NCBI RefSeq assembly: GCF_900182705.1
Contig: NZ_FXTP01000005.1
Coordinates: forward strand, 124,001-188,000
Reading direction: 5' to 3'
DNA length: 64,000 nucleotides
From: Gracilimonas mengyeensis
GTDB taxonomy: Bacteria > Bacteroidota > Rhodothermia > Balneolales > Balneolaceae
The position numbers and the translations under genes are program-made. Below are positions 26,716 through 36,131 of the stretch, piece by piece. Each line of letters opens with the position of its first letter. Position 1 is the first letter of the stretch. Below the pieces are notes generated by a model that was not told the origin of the DNA, did no database searches, and was given only the letters and a program-made list of their open reading frames with translations.

Positions 26716-28509
26716 TTAAGCCTTGGCCGTCTCTTTATCGGCATGCAGACTTCGCTTAATGAAGAACTGCTGTACAATAGACAATACATTAAATACGAGA
26801 TAATAGAGACTCAGTCCGGCAGCAAAATTGTTGAATATGAACAGTAACATAACCGGGAAGATGTACTGCAAGATCTTCATCTGGCCGGCCATAGGACTGC
26901 TGCCGCCACCGCCACTCATTCCGCCGGTTAACTTACTTTGAACCATCATTGCCGCTGTCATCAACAGTACAAAACCGGCAATTTGGTCACCCAAAAATGG
27001 AATTTCGAAAGGCAGGTTAATGATGTAATCCGGGGCGGATAAATCTCCGGCCCACAAGAATTCTTCCTGACGGATTAAAATAGAGTTTTGGAAATACCGC
27101 CAAAGGGTAATCAGGATGGGGAACTGCAGCAAGTTAGGCAAACATCCACCAAGGGGATTTACCTTGTTCTTGCGATACAAGTCCATCGTAGCTTTCTGCT
27201 GCTTCTGCGGATTATCTTTATACTTCTCTTGTATCTCCTTCATTTGAGGCTGCAGCTCGCCCATCGCCGCCATACTCTTGTAACTCTTGTAAGTGAGCGG
27301 TGACAGCACCAGTTTCACCAAACTGGCAAATACAATAATGATGACCCCAAAATTATTGATGAATCCAGACATGAATTCAAAAAATGGTATCACCATCCAG
27401 CGTACAAAAGGTTCAGAGAACCAGCGCAGCCAGCTCCACCCGATATCTACCATATCATAGGCTCGATCATCAATCTTGGTGATCGCCCGGTACTTTAAAG
27501 GTCCCAAATACATGCGGAAGGAAGCGACTCCCTGATCATCCAGATCAGAGCGGATGATGGAGGTATACCGGTGTTCGGTATTTTGATTGTCGATCGCGCC
27601 GGTTACTTCTCCGGTTACGATAGCAGCATCGGTGGGAGAAATGGGTTTGATTAACTGGGTAAAGAATTTCGTTTTGGTAGCTGCCCAGTCGATATTGCCG
27701 TTGATGGTTAACTCGTCGCGTCCGGCTTCATCCAGCTTAAACTGTTCGAGCTCGCCGCCTGCATATACATAAGCAGAGGTTGGCAAAGCGTCTTGGGTAT
27801 GATCTTTCTCTGTAAAACGTAAAGGTGAAGTCCAGCCAAAATCGATGGAATGGCCTACTACATATTCCCTTAAGCCAACAAATTCTATATCGGCGTCAAC
27901 TTCATAGTTATCTCCATTCAACAGGTAGGTAATAACTACTCGCCGGCCATCACCGAGATCCAGCTCATACTGAACTTCCCGTTGTTCACCCGGTGCAATA
28001 GTAAGAGAAGAGCCTCTGGTCACCTGACGAAACATCAGGTTCTGGGTTTCTACATTATAATTCTCTGTGGATAGGAAACCAATATTATAAGCAGAGTGTG
28101 TAGTATCAGCTATAAGCTGTACCGGGCGTCCGTCCCAGGTGTCATAATCATTCAGTATAAAAGAAGCAGGTCCGCCACCACGATTGGTAAATGTCACATC
28201 ATAAAGCGGAGTACTTACTTGTAGGCGGCTCTCTTCGGTTACTGTACTGTTACCAAAAAGGCCCCTTGTTTCAGGAACTTCGTCGGTCTCTTCACTTATG
28301 GAAGGCTCCTGACGATCTGCTTCTTGACTGGTTACTTGTTCACTTTCTGCTATCGAGTCCTGACGGGCTTCTATTAAAGCCAGGCTGTCACTTTCTGCTT
28401 GCTCTCTGCGCTGTTGGGCCAGTTCTTCTTCGGAAGGCATGGTAAAATAGAACCACCCCAGCATTAGCAAGAATATCAGGACAAATCCGGTTACTGTATT
28501 TTTATCCAA
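26716..28509 (-). CDS. yidC: Membrane protein insertase YidC
   Basis: 597 residues. One N-terminal membrane helix (about 7-24), an acidic stretch, the large periplasmic beta domain (about 75-350), then the conserved five-helix insertase core (about 360-585) with VKLVLSPLTYKSYKSM, the cytoplasmic hairpin and QFPILITLWRYF. It inserts membrane proteins alone or with SecYEG. It is the last gene of the rpmH-rnpA-yidC cluster, 12 nt after rnpA; the yidD gene usually found between them is absent. Confidence 0.97.
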   Translation of the reverse strand: MDKNTVTGFVLIFLLMLGWFYFTMPSEEELAQQRREQAESDSLALIEARQDSIAESEQVTSQEADRQEPSISEETDEVPETRGLFGNSTVTEESRLQVSTPLYDVTFTNRGGGPASFILNDYDTWDGRPVQLIADTTHSAYNIGFLSTENYNVETQNLMFRQVTRGSSLTIAPGEQREVQYELDLGDGRRVVITYLLNGDNYEVDADIEFVGLREYVVGHSIDFGWTSPLRFTEKDHTQDALPTSAYVYAGGELEQFKLDEAGRDELTINGNIDWAATKTKFFTQLIKPISPTDAAIVTGEVTGAIDNQNTEHRYTSIIRSDLDDQGVASFRMYLGPLKYRAITKIDDRAYDMVDIGWSWLRWFSEPFVRWMVIPFFEFMSGFINNFGVIIIVFASLVKLVLSPLTYKSYKSMAAMGELQPQMKEIQEKYKDNPQKQQKATMDLYRKNKVNPLGGCLPNLLQFPILITLWRYFQNSILIRQEEFLWAGDLSAPDYIINLPFEIPFLGDQIAGFVLLMTAAMMVQSKLTGGMSGGGGSSPMAGQMKILQYIFPVMLLFIFNNFAAGLSLYYLVFNVLSIVQQFFIKRSLHADKETAKA

Positions 28510-28521
28510 GAGTGTAGTTAT

Positions 28522-28962
28522 TTATTGGGCTGAAGTTTTGGAAATCACATGTTCCCGTAATTTGCGAAGCAAGTAACTAACATCTTTTTGTGCGGCCTTA
28601 AAATCAATATCAGAATGACGCGCGACAAACGCATAATGTACAGCAAAGGTACATGAAGGAGAAAGGTCAGTAATAAGATGTTGATTCAAACGGTAAGCTT
28701 CGCGCAAGAGCCGCTTAACGCGAACCCTTTCTACGGCGTTACCAATTCTTTTAGGAGCTATGAAGCCCGCCAAAAACTTACGCGAGGCTTCAGAATGAAT
28801 AACAAAACGCAGGGTAATTTTTGATGTTGCAAAAAAAGAGGAACTATTGAAAAGTTCCTCAAAATTCTTCTTACCACTTAATCGGTGCGATTTAGGTAAG
28901 TTAAACCTACGCTCTGTTGAATCAGTAATACTTAAATTACTTCTTTGCTCCTTTCTTCTCAT
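28522..28962 (-). CDS. rnpA: Ribonuclease P protein component
   Basis: 146 residues; core [17 protein letters not shown] then [26 protein letters not shown]. The usual RNR motif reads RVR, so the central Asn is replaced by Val. The only start codon in frame is the ATG at 28962, which overlaps the end of rpmH by 26 nt and gives a 24-residue extension before the family core. It forms RNase P with the catalytic RNA (not in this window). Confidence 0.93.
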   Translation of the reverse strand: MRRKEQRSNLSITDSTERRFNLPKSHRLSGKKNFEELFNSSSFFATSKITLRFVIHSEASRKFLAGFIAPKRIGNAVERVRVKRLLREAYRLNQHLITDLSPSCTFAVHYAFVARHSDIDFKAAQKDVSYLLRKLREHVISKTSAQ

Positions 28963-29098
28963 CGCTTACCGTTAGCTTATGACGGCCTTTAGCTCGGCGC
29001 CGTGCTAATACTTTGCGTCCTTTCTTGGTGGACATTCTTTCGCGAAAACCATGTTTGTTCTTTCGCTTCTTGTTACTTGGTTGATACGTGCGTTTCAT
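28937..29098 (-). CDS. rpmH: Ribosomal protein L34
   Basis: 53 codons: starts [20 protein letters not shown], then [19 protein letters not shown], and ends KKGAKK. The normal L34 is about 45 residues, so a short Lys-rich C-terminal tail is added. The tail is read in a different frame through the beginning of rnpA, which couples the two genes. It is too short to appear in many gene calls but is unmistakable. Confidence 0.97.
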   Translation of the reverse strand: MKRTYQPSNKKRKNKHGFRERMSTKKGRKVLARRRAKGRHKLTVSDEKKGAKK

Positions 29099-29309
29099 GA
29101 ATATGGATATTTTATTCGTTCAATTTCTTATCCGAAAAAGGCTTTAAATATAAAGAGAATCTCAGAAAAAACAGAACTATTATTCAACCTGCAATTAATT
29201 CCCTTAATTAACCTCGTTTCACTAACCATTTTAGCAATTTAGCTTTAGAATTTTACCCTCATTCTGCTATTTTCCCACAAATCGTTAGCAATTTTTTTAC
29301 TCCAATCCC

Positions 29310-30140
29310 GTGACTTTAGACCTCTTTGAACCTGCGGCCGTCACCCAAAAAGAACGGGTGAACCATGCCATGAGCGAGCTACCGCCGCATCAACCCGGGG
29401 TGTATACCATGTACGACCGTCATGACCAGGTTCTGTACGTAGGCAAAGCCAAAGACTTGCAGCAGCGGATAACGTCCTACCGGTATTCCAAATCAAAGAA
29501 AGTACAGCGGATGGTAGCCCACCTTCACCGCATCGGCTATGAAGTTTGCAATACCGAAACCGATGCCATACTACTTGAAAACCTGCTCATTCGTTCGCTG
29601 CGCCCGCCTTTCAATCAAGCCAACAAAAAACCGGAAACCTATTATTACATATCGACAACACGCAGAGGCAACAAACGAGAGTTTCGGCTATCGATGAGCG
29701 TGCCGGATGAATATCCTAATGTATATGGTTGTTTTAAAGGGCACTTGAAAACCCGTAAAGGCCTGGGGGCTTTACTCAAACTTTTGTACCTGATGGGGCG
29801 GCCCATCCGCAGCGCCCACTACCTACCAAGCCAGCTATTAAGCCGCATCACCCCTCAGAAATTCACTCTCACTATGGATCCGCAAACCGGGGTACTGGTG
29901 AATCAATTTCTAAAAGGTGCCTCCTCCCTTTTAGCCGATGAACTGGAGGAGTTTGTGCTGGGCATGAAGTTCAAAGACAAGTTCACCGAGAATTATTTTG
30001 ATAATGAACTGGAATTACTGCGCACGTTTTTCACCCTTGGCCCCCAGCGCAATTTCCGCATGAAAGAGGAGTTAAATCTCCAAAGTGAGCTGATCGATCA
30101 GGACAAAATTGATGATTTGATGGCGTTGATGAAGGGGTGA
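29310..30140 (+). CDS. Stand-alone GIY-YIG endonuclease domain protein (Cho/UvrC-N-like)
   Basis: 276 residues from a GTG start. The GIY-YIG domain is at about 25-115: PGVYTMYDRHDQVLYVGKAKDLQQRITSY, followed by Glu in DAILLENLLIRSLRPPFN. The remaining 160 residues resemble the region after GIY-YIG in UvrC-like/Cho proteins but no UvrC C-terminal nuclease or HhH is present. It may cut 3' of DNA lesions together with UvrA/UvrB; uvrA is 6 kb away. Monocistronic. Confidence 0.85.
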   Translation: MTLDLFEPAAVTQKERVNHAMSELPPHQPGVYTMYDRHDQVLYVGKAKDLQQRITSYRYSKSKKVQRMVAHLHRIGYEVCNTETDAILLENLLIRSLRPPFNQANKKPETYYYISTTRRGNKREFRLSMSVPDEYPNVYGCFKGHLKTRKGLGALLKLLYLMGRPIRSAHYLPSQLLSRITPQKFTLTMDPQTGVLVNQFLKGASSLLADELEEFVLGMKFKDKFTENYFDNELELLRTFFTLGPQRNFRMKEELNLQSELIDQDKIDDLMALMKG

Positions 30141-30237
30141 TTAAGCTAAGATTCCAAAAGTTGTTTTTTGGATAGAGAATAAGGTGATAAGGAAATAAGT
30201 TTTTGCTGTTGAAAGCGAATCGGGCGTAAGTCACCAT

Positions 30238-30424
30238 CGCACATCCCTCTGGTTTCGAGCTAAAGCTCTAAACCGGTCTCCCTTCAAAGGGAGAATTACC
30301 TTGTTTAGCATTCTAAATTTATCGACCTAAAAAAACTTAAAAATGCATCGATTTTTTAAAAGAGAAATTCCCACTTTGAAGAGGGACCGAAAATGAGCTC
30401 GCTCATTTTCAGGGGGATGTGAGA
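30238..30424. repeat. Two inverted copies of a conserved-frame, variable-stem repeat
   Basis: Copy 1 lies on the minus strand (30242-30293): CTCCCTTTGAAGGGAGACCG, a stem GTTTaGAGCT-tt-AGCTCgAAAC, then CAGAGGGATGT. Copy 2 lies on the plus strand (30368-30420): CCCACTTTGAAGAGGGACCG, stem AAAATGAGC-TC-GCTCATTTT, then CAGGGGGATGT. The outside words agree while the stem sequences differ and still pair. A third copy is at 44767-44828. Together they fill most of the 338-bp gap 30141-30478. Confidence 0.65.
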
Positions 30425-30478
30425 TGCTGATATTAACCCCGAAAATTGACTCGCCGCTCAGTGCTAAATATTACTTCC

Positions 30479-30712
30479 CTATCTCCCCGAATTTCTATGC
30501 ATTCTGATAATTGGCTTTAAAATATCATCCAGTCCGTTAATCTTGATCTCGTGCATGGTGGCCAGTTGTTGCCCCAATTGGCCTGAAGGAAATCCCTGCC
30601 GGGCAAACCATTCTAAATAATGGACTGGCAGGCTGGTTAAATATCGTCCTTCATATTGCCCAAACGGCATTTTGGCTTTAACCAACCTGATAAGAAAAGT
30701 TCGGTCGTACAT
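30479..30712 (-). CDS. DUF3820-family small protein
   Basis: 77 residues. KMPFGQYEGRYLTSLPVHYLEWFARQGFPSGQLGQQLATMHEIKINGL is the family signature, complete in length. Members are small soluble proteins described as putative quorum-sensing-regulated virulence factor-like; some resemble parts of DNA polymerase III epsilon-associated proteins. Role here unknown. Confidence 0.85.
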   Translation of the reverse strand: MYDRTFLIRLVKAKMPFGQYEGRYLTSLPVHYLEWFARQGFPSGQLGQQLATMHEIKINGLDDILKPIIRMHRNSGR

Positions 30713-30979
30713 TCGTCTGGGAGCTTGTTTTGATGATTTATCACTTCAAAGGTAAACTGATTTCAATCATCAACCCAACAAAAAAGTTTTTGTCTTTTGG
30801 GTGCAATCATAGGTTAACTACGTATCATACTCTATCGCAAGTGTTTCGCTTATGCACTGTTATAATAAAATGAATTGGATAGAAGCATATACTGGTCCAA
30901 TCGGGACGCTTGAACCAGTTGGGCATGATAGCTTCGAACAAGACTGAAAAATCCTTTTCCCTTGTCTTGCATATGGTGA

Positions 30980-33406
30980 TTAGCGTCCTCTGCCGCCGCG
31001 GTCGTTATCTCCTCCTCCGAAGTTGTAGCGGAAGTTGACCCGGAAGGAACGGCTGGACCAGCTGAATTCGCTGTTGGTGTATGAATTGGGCTCGATAATC
31101 TCGCGGTCACTGTTTCGGGTGTTAAACAGATCCCGGACGTTGAGTGAGATATTTGCTTTTCCATCCAATAGCTCTTTAGAAATGGCGCTGCCCACAAAAG
31201 AGCGTGCGGCCCGGGTTCCCTGGGTGGTTTCCTGCGCTCCACGGTAAAAGAGGTACGACTGAAAATTCCAGCCCTCCATAAATTGCCAGCGTACGCGCAG
31301 ACGTGAGGTAAATGATCCCGTTTCGCTAGAATAATTTACACCCTGGTAGAATCCATCCTGGGAAGATTCAAAGAAATTCAGGCTTCCAGAAAGCTGCAAA
31401 CCATCAAATAAATCCTGATCGGCAGAAAACTCAATTCCGTAAGCATCTTCCGTGGCCAGGTTGATGGGGGTTCGGGTGGTAATTCCGTTATTGTCGATGA
31501 TGGAAACGCGGTCTATCACCTGGGTACGGTGGCGGTAATACACGCTGGTGAGTACCGACCCGCTTTCCCAATAGCGCAGATAACCCAGCTCGTAAGAATC
31601 GCCCATTTCGGGTTTCAGGTTTGGGTTACCGGTGCTACGGTTCCGGCTGTCGGTGATTTCGGTAAAAGGCAACAAGTACCAGGAACGGGGACGTGAAATA
31701 CGACGGCTGTAACTGGCCTGAATGGAATTAGCCTCGTTGATAGTGTATGAAAGAAACACGCTGGGGAATAAATCTACATAATTTTGATCACTCCCTGCAC
31801 CAGTCTCATCCAGCTCGGTTTGGATGCGGGTATTTTCCAGTCGCAACCCCAGCTGATAAGTAAACGGCTTGAGTTCTCCGGAATAGATGGCATATGCCGC
31901 ATTTACATTTTCGAGGTATTCAAAATTATCACTGATGCCCAGTTCCTCATCCGATCGCTCCCAGTTTCCGTTCTGAAATTCTTCAACCAGGTAATCGCTG
32001 TCTTCGGTTTCGTATTCGATACGGGTCCCCGCTTCCAAGCGACCGTTCTCACCAATGGGGCGCTCATAATCCATATCAAAACGCAGTTCACGGTAAATCT
32101 CTCCGCCAAAAGTGCGCTCCCTTAAATCATCTTGCTGACCCGTTGTTATCGCCTGGTTCAGCCGTGTCTCTGCATCTTCTTGGCCAAATTCAAAATCCAG
32201 GTCGGCGGTAAACTGGTGATTTTCTTCGGGGAAAGTTTTTTCGTAGGTAGCACGCACATCAAAATCACTTTCCCGCTGCTGGTCTTCCACCTCTCGGGTG
32301 ATTTCCTGCAAGATATCCCAGGAAGGATCTACCGACCGATAGACCTGGTTATTTGCGGGATCGTAATCGGTGTAGTTGATATTGCGGTCTTCGCGTTCTT
32401 CTTCAAGGCTCACGCGTCCTTCAATGGTTAAAACCTGCTGGTTTCTGAAAAATATATCCGCTCCTAAGTTGATGTCGCCTTCCATTTCGCGTTCGTCCCA
32501 GTCGCTGGCTTCTTGATAGGCATAGGTACTGTCGCGACTAAAGCTTTGGAAGGTACGGCTGGAACGCGGGTCTTTTTCAAATTCAAACTCTGAGTTCAGG
32601 AACCAGTTAATTTTACTGGTTTGATAATTCAGGTTGGTCCCTATGGAATGATCTTGCGGCCAGCCAGTATTGGCGCGAATGCTTCCGTTGAAGCCCAACT
32701 CAGCATCATCCACCAAAATAATATCAATAATACCGCCGGTTCCATCGGCTGAATAGCGTGCGGATGGATTGGTAATAATCTTCACCTCTTCAATCATCCC
32801 GGCCGGAATACTGCTGAGCCCGTCGGTTCCATTGCGCACCAGGTTGGTTGGGCGCCCATTAATCAGAATCTGCACGCCCTGATTACCACGCAAACTCACA
32901 TTGCCTTCAAAATCGGTGGTAATGGAGGGTACATTGTCCAGCACATCCAGCGCCGAGCCGCCCATACTGGTGATGTCTTCGTTCACGTTAAAACTGCGGC
33001 TGTCAAAATTCATCTCCATATAAGAACGCTGCCCTTCTACTTCTATATCCTCCATCTGGGCAGGATCGGGTTGAAGGCGAATTTCCCCCAGATTTAATTC
33101 TTCACCTGCGCTCAGGTCCAGCTCTGTTTCATAGGGTTGATAGGAGAGATACGTAATCCGGAGCAGGTAGTCATCCACCTCGGTACGCAGACTAAAAGTC
33201 CCATCTACTTTGGAAGCCGCCCCGGTTAACAGCTCACTTCGTTCTTCGTCATCCTCATCATACAATGCAATAGTAGCATTCGTAAGCGGCGATCCGTTTT
33301 CATCCAGCACCGTACCCGTTATCACCGCAGATTCAGATTGTGCCTGCACTGCAGAGGGGAAAGCTCCCAAAAGGCCAAAAAATAGTAGTACACTCAAGTA
33401 TTTCAT
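30980..33406 (-). CDS. TonB-dependent outer-membrane receptor (CarboxypepD_reg plus plug plus barrel)
   Basis: 808 residues from the ATG at 33406 (MKYLSVLLFFGLLGAF...AQ signal peptide); the frame extends to 33484 without family likeness. A carboxypeptidase-regulatory-like domain (about 30-110, ITGTVLDENGSPL) precedes a plug domain (about 125-230, LDVLDNVPSITTDFEGNVSLRG) and a beta barrel of the PF14905 type (ISRPRSWYLLPF, GNPNLKPEMGDSYELGY). The C-terminus is a Gly/Arg/Asp-rich tail (GGGDNDRGGRGR) after the last strand. Substrate unknown. It lies 133 bp downstream of the RR-HK pair on the same strand, so its expression may depend on them. Confidence 0.92.
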   Translation of the reverse strand: MKYLSVLLFFGLLGAFPSAVQAQSESAVITGTVLDENGSPLTNATIALYDEDDEERSELLTGAASKVDGTFSLRTEVDDYLLRITYLSYQPYETELDLSAGEELNLGEIRLQPDPAQMEDIEVEGQRSYMEMNFDSRSFNVNEDITSMGGSALDVLDNVPSITTDFEGNVSLRGNQGVQILINGRPTNLVRNGTDGLSSIPAGMIEEVKIITNPSARYSADGTGGIIDIILVDDAELGFNGSIRANTGWPQDHSIGTNLNYQTSKINWFLNSEFEFEKDPRSSRTFQSFSRDSTYAYQEASDWDEREMEGDINLGADIFFRNQQVLTIEGRVSLEEEREDRNINYTDYDPANNQVYRSVDPSWDILQEITREVEDQQRESDFDVRATYEKTFPEENHQFTADLDFEFGQEDAETRLNQAITTGQQDDLRERTFGGEIYRELRFDMDYERPIGENGRLEAGTRIEYETEDSDYLVEEFQNGNWERSDEELGISDNFEYLENVNAAYAIYSGELKPFTYQLGLRLENTRIQTELDETGAGSDQNYVDLFPSVFLSYTINEANSIQASYSRRISRPRSWYLLPFTEITDSRNRSTGNPNLKPEMGDSYELGYLRYWESGSVLTSVYYRHRTQVIDRVSIIDNNGITTRTPINLATEDAYGIEFSADQDLFDGLQLSGSLNFFESSQDGFYQGVNYSSETGSFTSRLRVRWQFMEGWNFQSYLFYRGAQETTQGTRAARSFVGSAISKELLDGKANISLNVRDLFNTRNSDREIIEPNSYTNSEFSWSSRSFRVNFRYNFGGGDNDRGGRGR

Positions 33407-33539
33407 TGTTGGTAATGTCTCTGATTTAAATAGCATGATTTTTTCTATGGGTGATCGTGACGGTATTTTTAGACTCCGCTTCAAAGTTACGACCCGACTC
33501 TGCTTTAACTCTGTACAGAATCTGAAGCAATTTTGAAGC

Positions 33540-34817
33540 TTAGCCCCGTTTTACACCCTTTAATGTAATTTCAATGTGGTGCCACGCATTTTTATGCTCA
33601 TAGCTGACACTTAAATCATTTTGGTCGGCAATTCGTTTGATAATGGCCAAACCAAGGCCTATTGACTCAGAATTGGGGTTTCCTTTGCGAAACCGCTGGA
33701 ATAATTCATCGGGAGGGGAATCCAGCTCTTCTCCGGTATTGGATATGCGAAGCTTCTCTTCGGTTAATTCTACTTTTATTTTTCCCTGATCTATATTGTG
33801 GCGAATGGCATTTTGGAACAGGTTGGTCCAAAAGATGTCAGCCAGCACCGGATGCATGTTTATGATTACTCCATCCTGAATATCGGTTTCCACTTCCAGC
33901 TGATTTAGCTCAATAAATTCACGGAAAGCGTCTATACCCTCTTTCACCAATTCGCTTAGATTCACTTCCTGGTCGTTATCAAACTCGTGATTTTCAATTT
34001 TTGTAAGCAGCGCCAGCGACTCACTTAGTCGTGACAGCTTCTTAACGGTTTTTTCCAGTTTGATGACGTGCCGGTATTGTTCTTCACTTAAATCCGTTTC
34101 TGCCAGCAGCTCCAGATTTCCTTTAGCAATGGCAAGGGGCGTTTGTATTTCGTGCGAGGCATTTTCCGCGAACTCTTTAAGATTTTTATAATCCCTGACC
34201 GCTTTTTGAGTCATCTCTTCCACAAACTGGTTCAGGTCTGCAAACTCCTTCACATTTGTTTTTTCTGCGGGGAGATATTCTTTCTCATTCAGTTTAAAAT
34301 TGCGGATGCGGTCCAGCGTATTCCGGAAGGGTTTAAACAATGGGCCTGACACCAGAAAGCCAATGCCCACGGCGCCGATCACCTGTAAACCCAATATCCA
34401 CAACAAAATCTGTACTACGGCTTCCCGAATATCATCCGATTCAATCATATTGCCGTAGGTTGAAATGTAGTAGGAAGAATCGCCAATGGTCCGGTAAGCA
34501 GATACGCGCACGTTAAGCTCCTCTTGCTCAAGCCGTTCATCCCAAATCAGCGTATCGCTTACTTCCACCCGTGGTTCTGCAAAGTAATCCAATTTTTGGA
34601 TAGTCAGATTTTCATCCCCATCTACGGTACGGTGATGCCGGAATCTTTTTCCCTGTTCCAGCAGGTAGGTCGCACGATCGATACGCTCCAGGAATTCCCA
34701 TTTCATTTCCTTGTCGATCTCGTCTTTTATCACGTAGTACGATATCACGCCACCGATGCCCAGCACCACCGCACTTACCATCAGGTAAATCAGTATAAAT
34801 TTGGTAATCAGCTTCAT
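33540..34817 (-). CDS. Sensor histidine kinase of a two-component pair
   Basis: 425 residues. Two membrane helices (about 5-27 and 135-158) flank a periplasmic domain. The HisKA helix has His222 in ASHEIQTPLAIA. The ATPase domain has N box NLFQNAIRHN, the SNTGEEL G1 form common in Bacteroidetes kinases, an F box (LFQRFRKG) and IGLGLAIIKRI. Its start overlaps the stop of the OmpR-type regulator by 4 nt (ATGA). Confidence 0.93.
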   Translation of the reverse strand: MKLITKFILIYLMVSAVVLGIGGVISYYVIKDEIDKEMKWEFLERIDRATYLLEQGKRFRHHRTVDGDENLTIQKLDYFAEPRVEVSDTLIWDERLEQEELNVRVSAYRTIGDSSYYISTYGNMIESDDIREAVVQILLWILGLQVIGAVGIGFLVSGPLFKPFRNTLDRIRNFKLNEKEYLPAEKTNVKEFADLNQFVEEMTQKAVRDYKNLKEFAENASHEIQTPLAIAKGNLELLAETDLSEEQYRHVIKLEKTVKKLSRLSESLALLTKIENHEFDNDQEVNLSELVKEGIDAFREFIELNQLEVETDIQDGVIINMHPVLADIFWTNLFQNAIRHNIDQGKIKVELTEEKLRISNTGEELDSPPDELFQRFRKGNPNSESIGLGLAIIKRIADQNDLSVSYEHKNAWHHIEITLKGVKRG

Positions 34818-35503
34818 GATACTTTTTTCGAGGTATTCAACTTATAGCCAATACTGTATACGCTTTCGATATAGTCGTTAGCACCGGCATTCACCAGTTT
34901 TTTGCGCAGGTTTTTGATGTGCTGGTACACAAAATCGAGGTTATCCAGCTGGTCAGCATAATCGCCCCACAAATGCTCGGCAATGGTTTGCTTGGAGAGT
35001 ACATGGTTTTTGTTGGAGGCAAAATAAAGCATCAGGTCGTATTCCTTGGGCGTCAAATCAACCACTTTTCCATCCACCTTTACTTCCCGCGCTTTGGTAT
35101 GAATGGCAATTTCCTGAACGCGGACAATCTCGCTGCCACCCAGATTGTTGCGCCGGTTCACGGCTTTAATACGGGCATGCAATTCAGCTAGTTGAAAAGG
35201 TTTAGTGAGGTAATCATCGGCTCCCAGCTCCAGTCCGGTTACTTTATCATCCAGGGAGTTTTTGGCGGATATGATGATAGTGCCGGTTTCAGGGTTCACC
35301 GACTTCTGCTCTCGCAACACCTGTAAGCCATCGCCTCCGGGCAACATCAGGTCAATTAAAACCACGTCGTAGGTAAACGACATGATTTTATGAAAAGCGG
35401 TGTCGTAGTCTTCAGCCGTCTCACAGATGTAGCCTTCCCGCTCCAGGTAGGTCACGATGTTATCCAGTAAATCGGCGTTATCTTCTACAATCAATAATTT
35501 CAT
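34814..35503 (-). CDS. OmpR/CusR-type response regulator
   Basis: 229 residues. Receiver (1-115) with acidic VEDN, phosphoacceptor Asp51 in LIDLMLPGGDG, and Lys in YLTKPF. A winged-helix DNA-binding domain (about 130-225) has DLTPKEYDLMLYF and VYQHIKNLRKKL. First gene of the RR-HK pair; the TonB receptor follows the kinase. Confidence 0.95.
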   Translation of the reverse strand: MKLLIVEDNADLLDNIVTYLEREGYICETAEDYDTAFHKIMSFTYDVVLIDLMLPGGDGLQVLREQKSVNPETGTIIISAKNSLDDKVTGLELGADDYLTKPFQLAELHARIKAVNRRNNLGGSEIVRVQEIAIHTKAREVKVDGKVVDLTPKEYDLMLYFASNKNHVLSKQTIAEHLWGDYADQLDNLDFVYQHIKNLRKKLVNAGANDYIESVYSIGYKLNTSKKVS

Positions 35504-36131
35504 AGCGTTTTAATATACAACCCAAATTTGAAGCAAAACTGAAGCAGGGTGAGATTGGAAATTACAGATTACATATTGCAAATTTTCTGTTCCAACGCAG
35601 AGCGTGTTGAAAGAGGGATAAAGGGTGAAATCTAAACAAACTAAATCAGCGTAATCCCTGAATCCGCCAAATCCGTGATTCAAAATCCCTTCCAACGTTC
35701 TAAGCCCCACTCCACCATTTCGACCTCTTCTGTCTTCTCCTTCAAAAAGGAGAATGACTCCTAGAATGAGCCTCAAATTTGGAAACAAACCATCAACAAA
35801 TTAAGGTCCCGGCACTTCCTCTCCTTGTAAGGAGAGGATTGAGGTGAGGTCGAAGTTTAAGAATCTGAGGAATCCTTAACCTACAATCACAGCTATGCTT
35901 TATATACAAATGCGTTCCAACGCAGAGCGTGTGGAACGAGGAGTAAAGGAGAAATCTGAACTAATTAAATATGCGTAATCCCTAAATCCATTAAATCCGT
36001 ACTTCACCCCTCAAAATTAATTCAATAAGCCGGAGAGCTGCCGCCAATTATTTTGTTGTGAGCCTATGTCGGTTTGCCGGCGTTAAATTGTTATATTCAG
36101 GGTTCGTAAAAATTCAGGATTGATCATAACC
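35504..36131. repeat. 628-bp gap with a duplicated 100-bp repeat and stem-tail repeats
   Basis: Two direct copies share GTTCCAACGCAGAGCGTG, then AAATCTRAAC and 'GCGTAATCCCTRAATCC..AAATCCGT': 35583-35690 and 35912-36010. The GTTCCAACGCAGAGCGT word is also at 46499 and 48491. Between them, CTCTCCTTGTAAGGAGAGG with tail ATTGAGGTGAGGTC (35818-35853) is a member of the stem-tail family also seen near 43245 and 43360. Promoters of the RR gene and uvrA must lie at the two ends. Confidence 0.6.

Noticed and set aside
30850-31242. Minus-strand 130-residue frame
   Set aside because: It lies in the coding region of the TonB receptor in another frame and resembles nothing.
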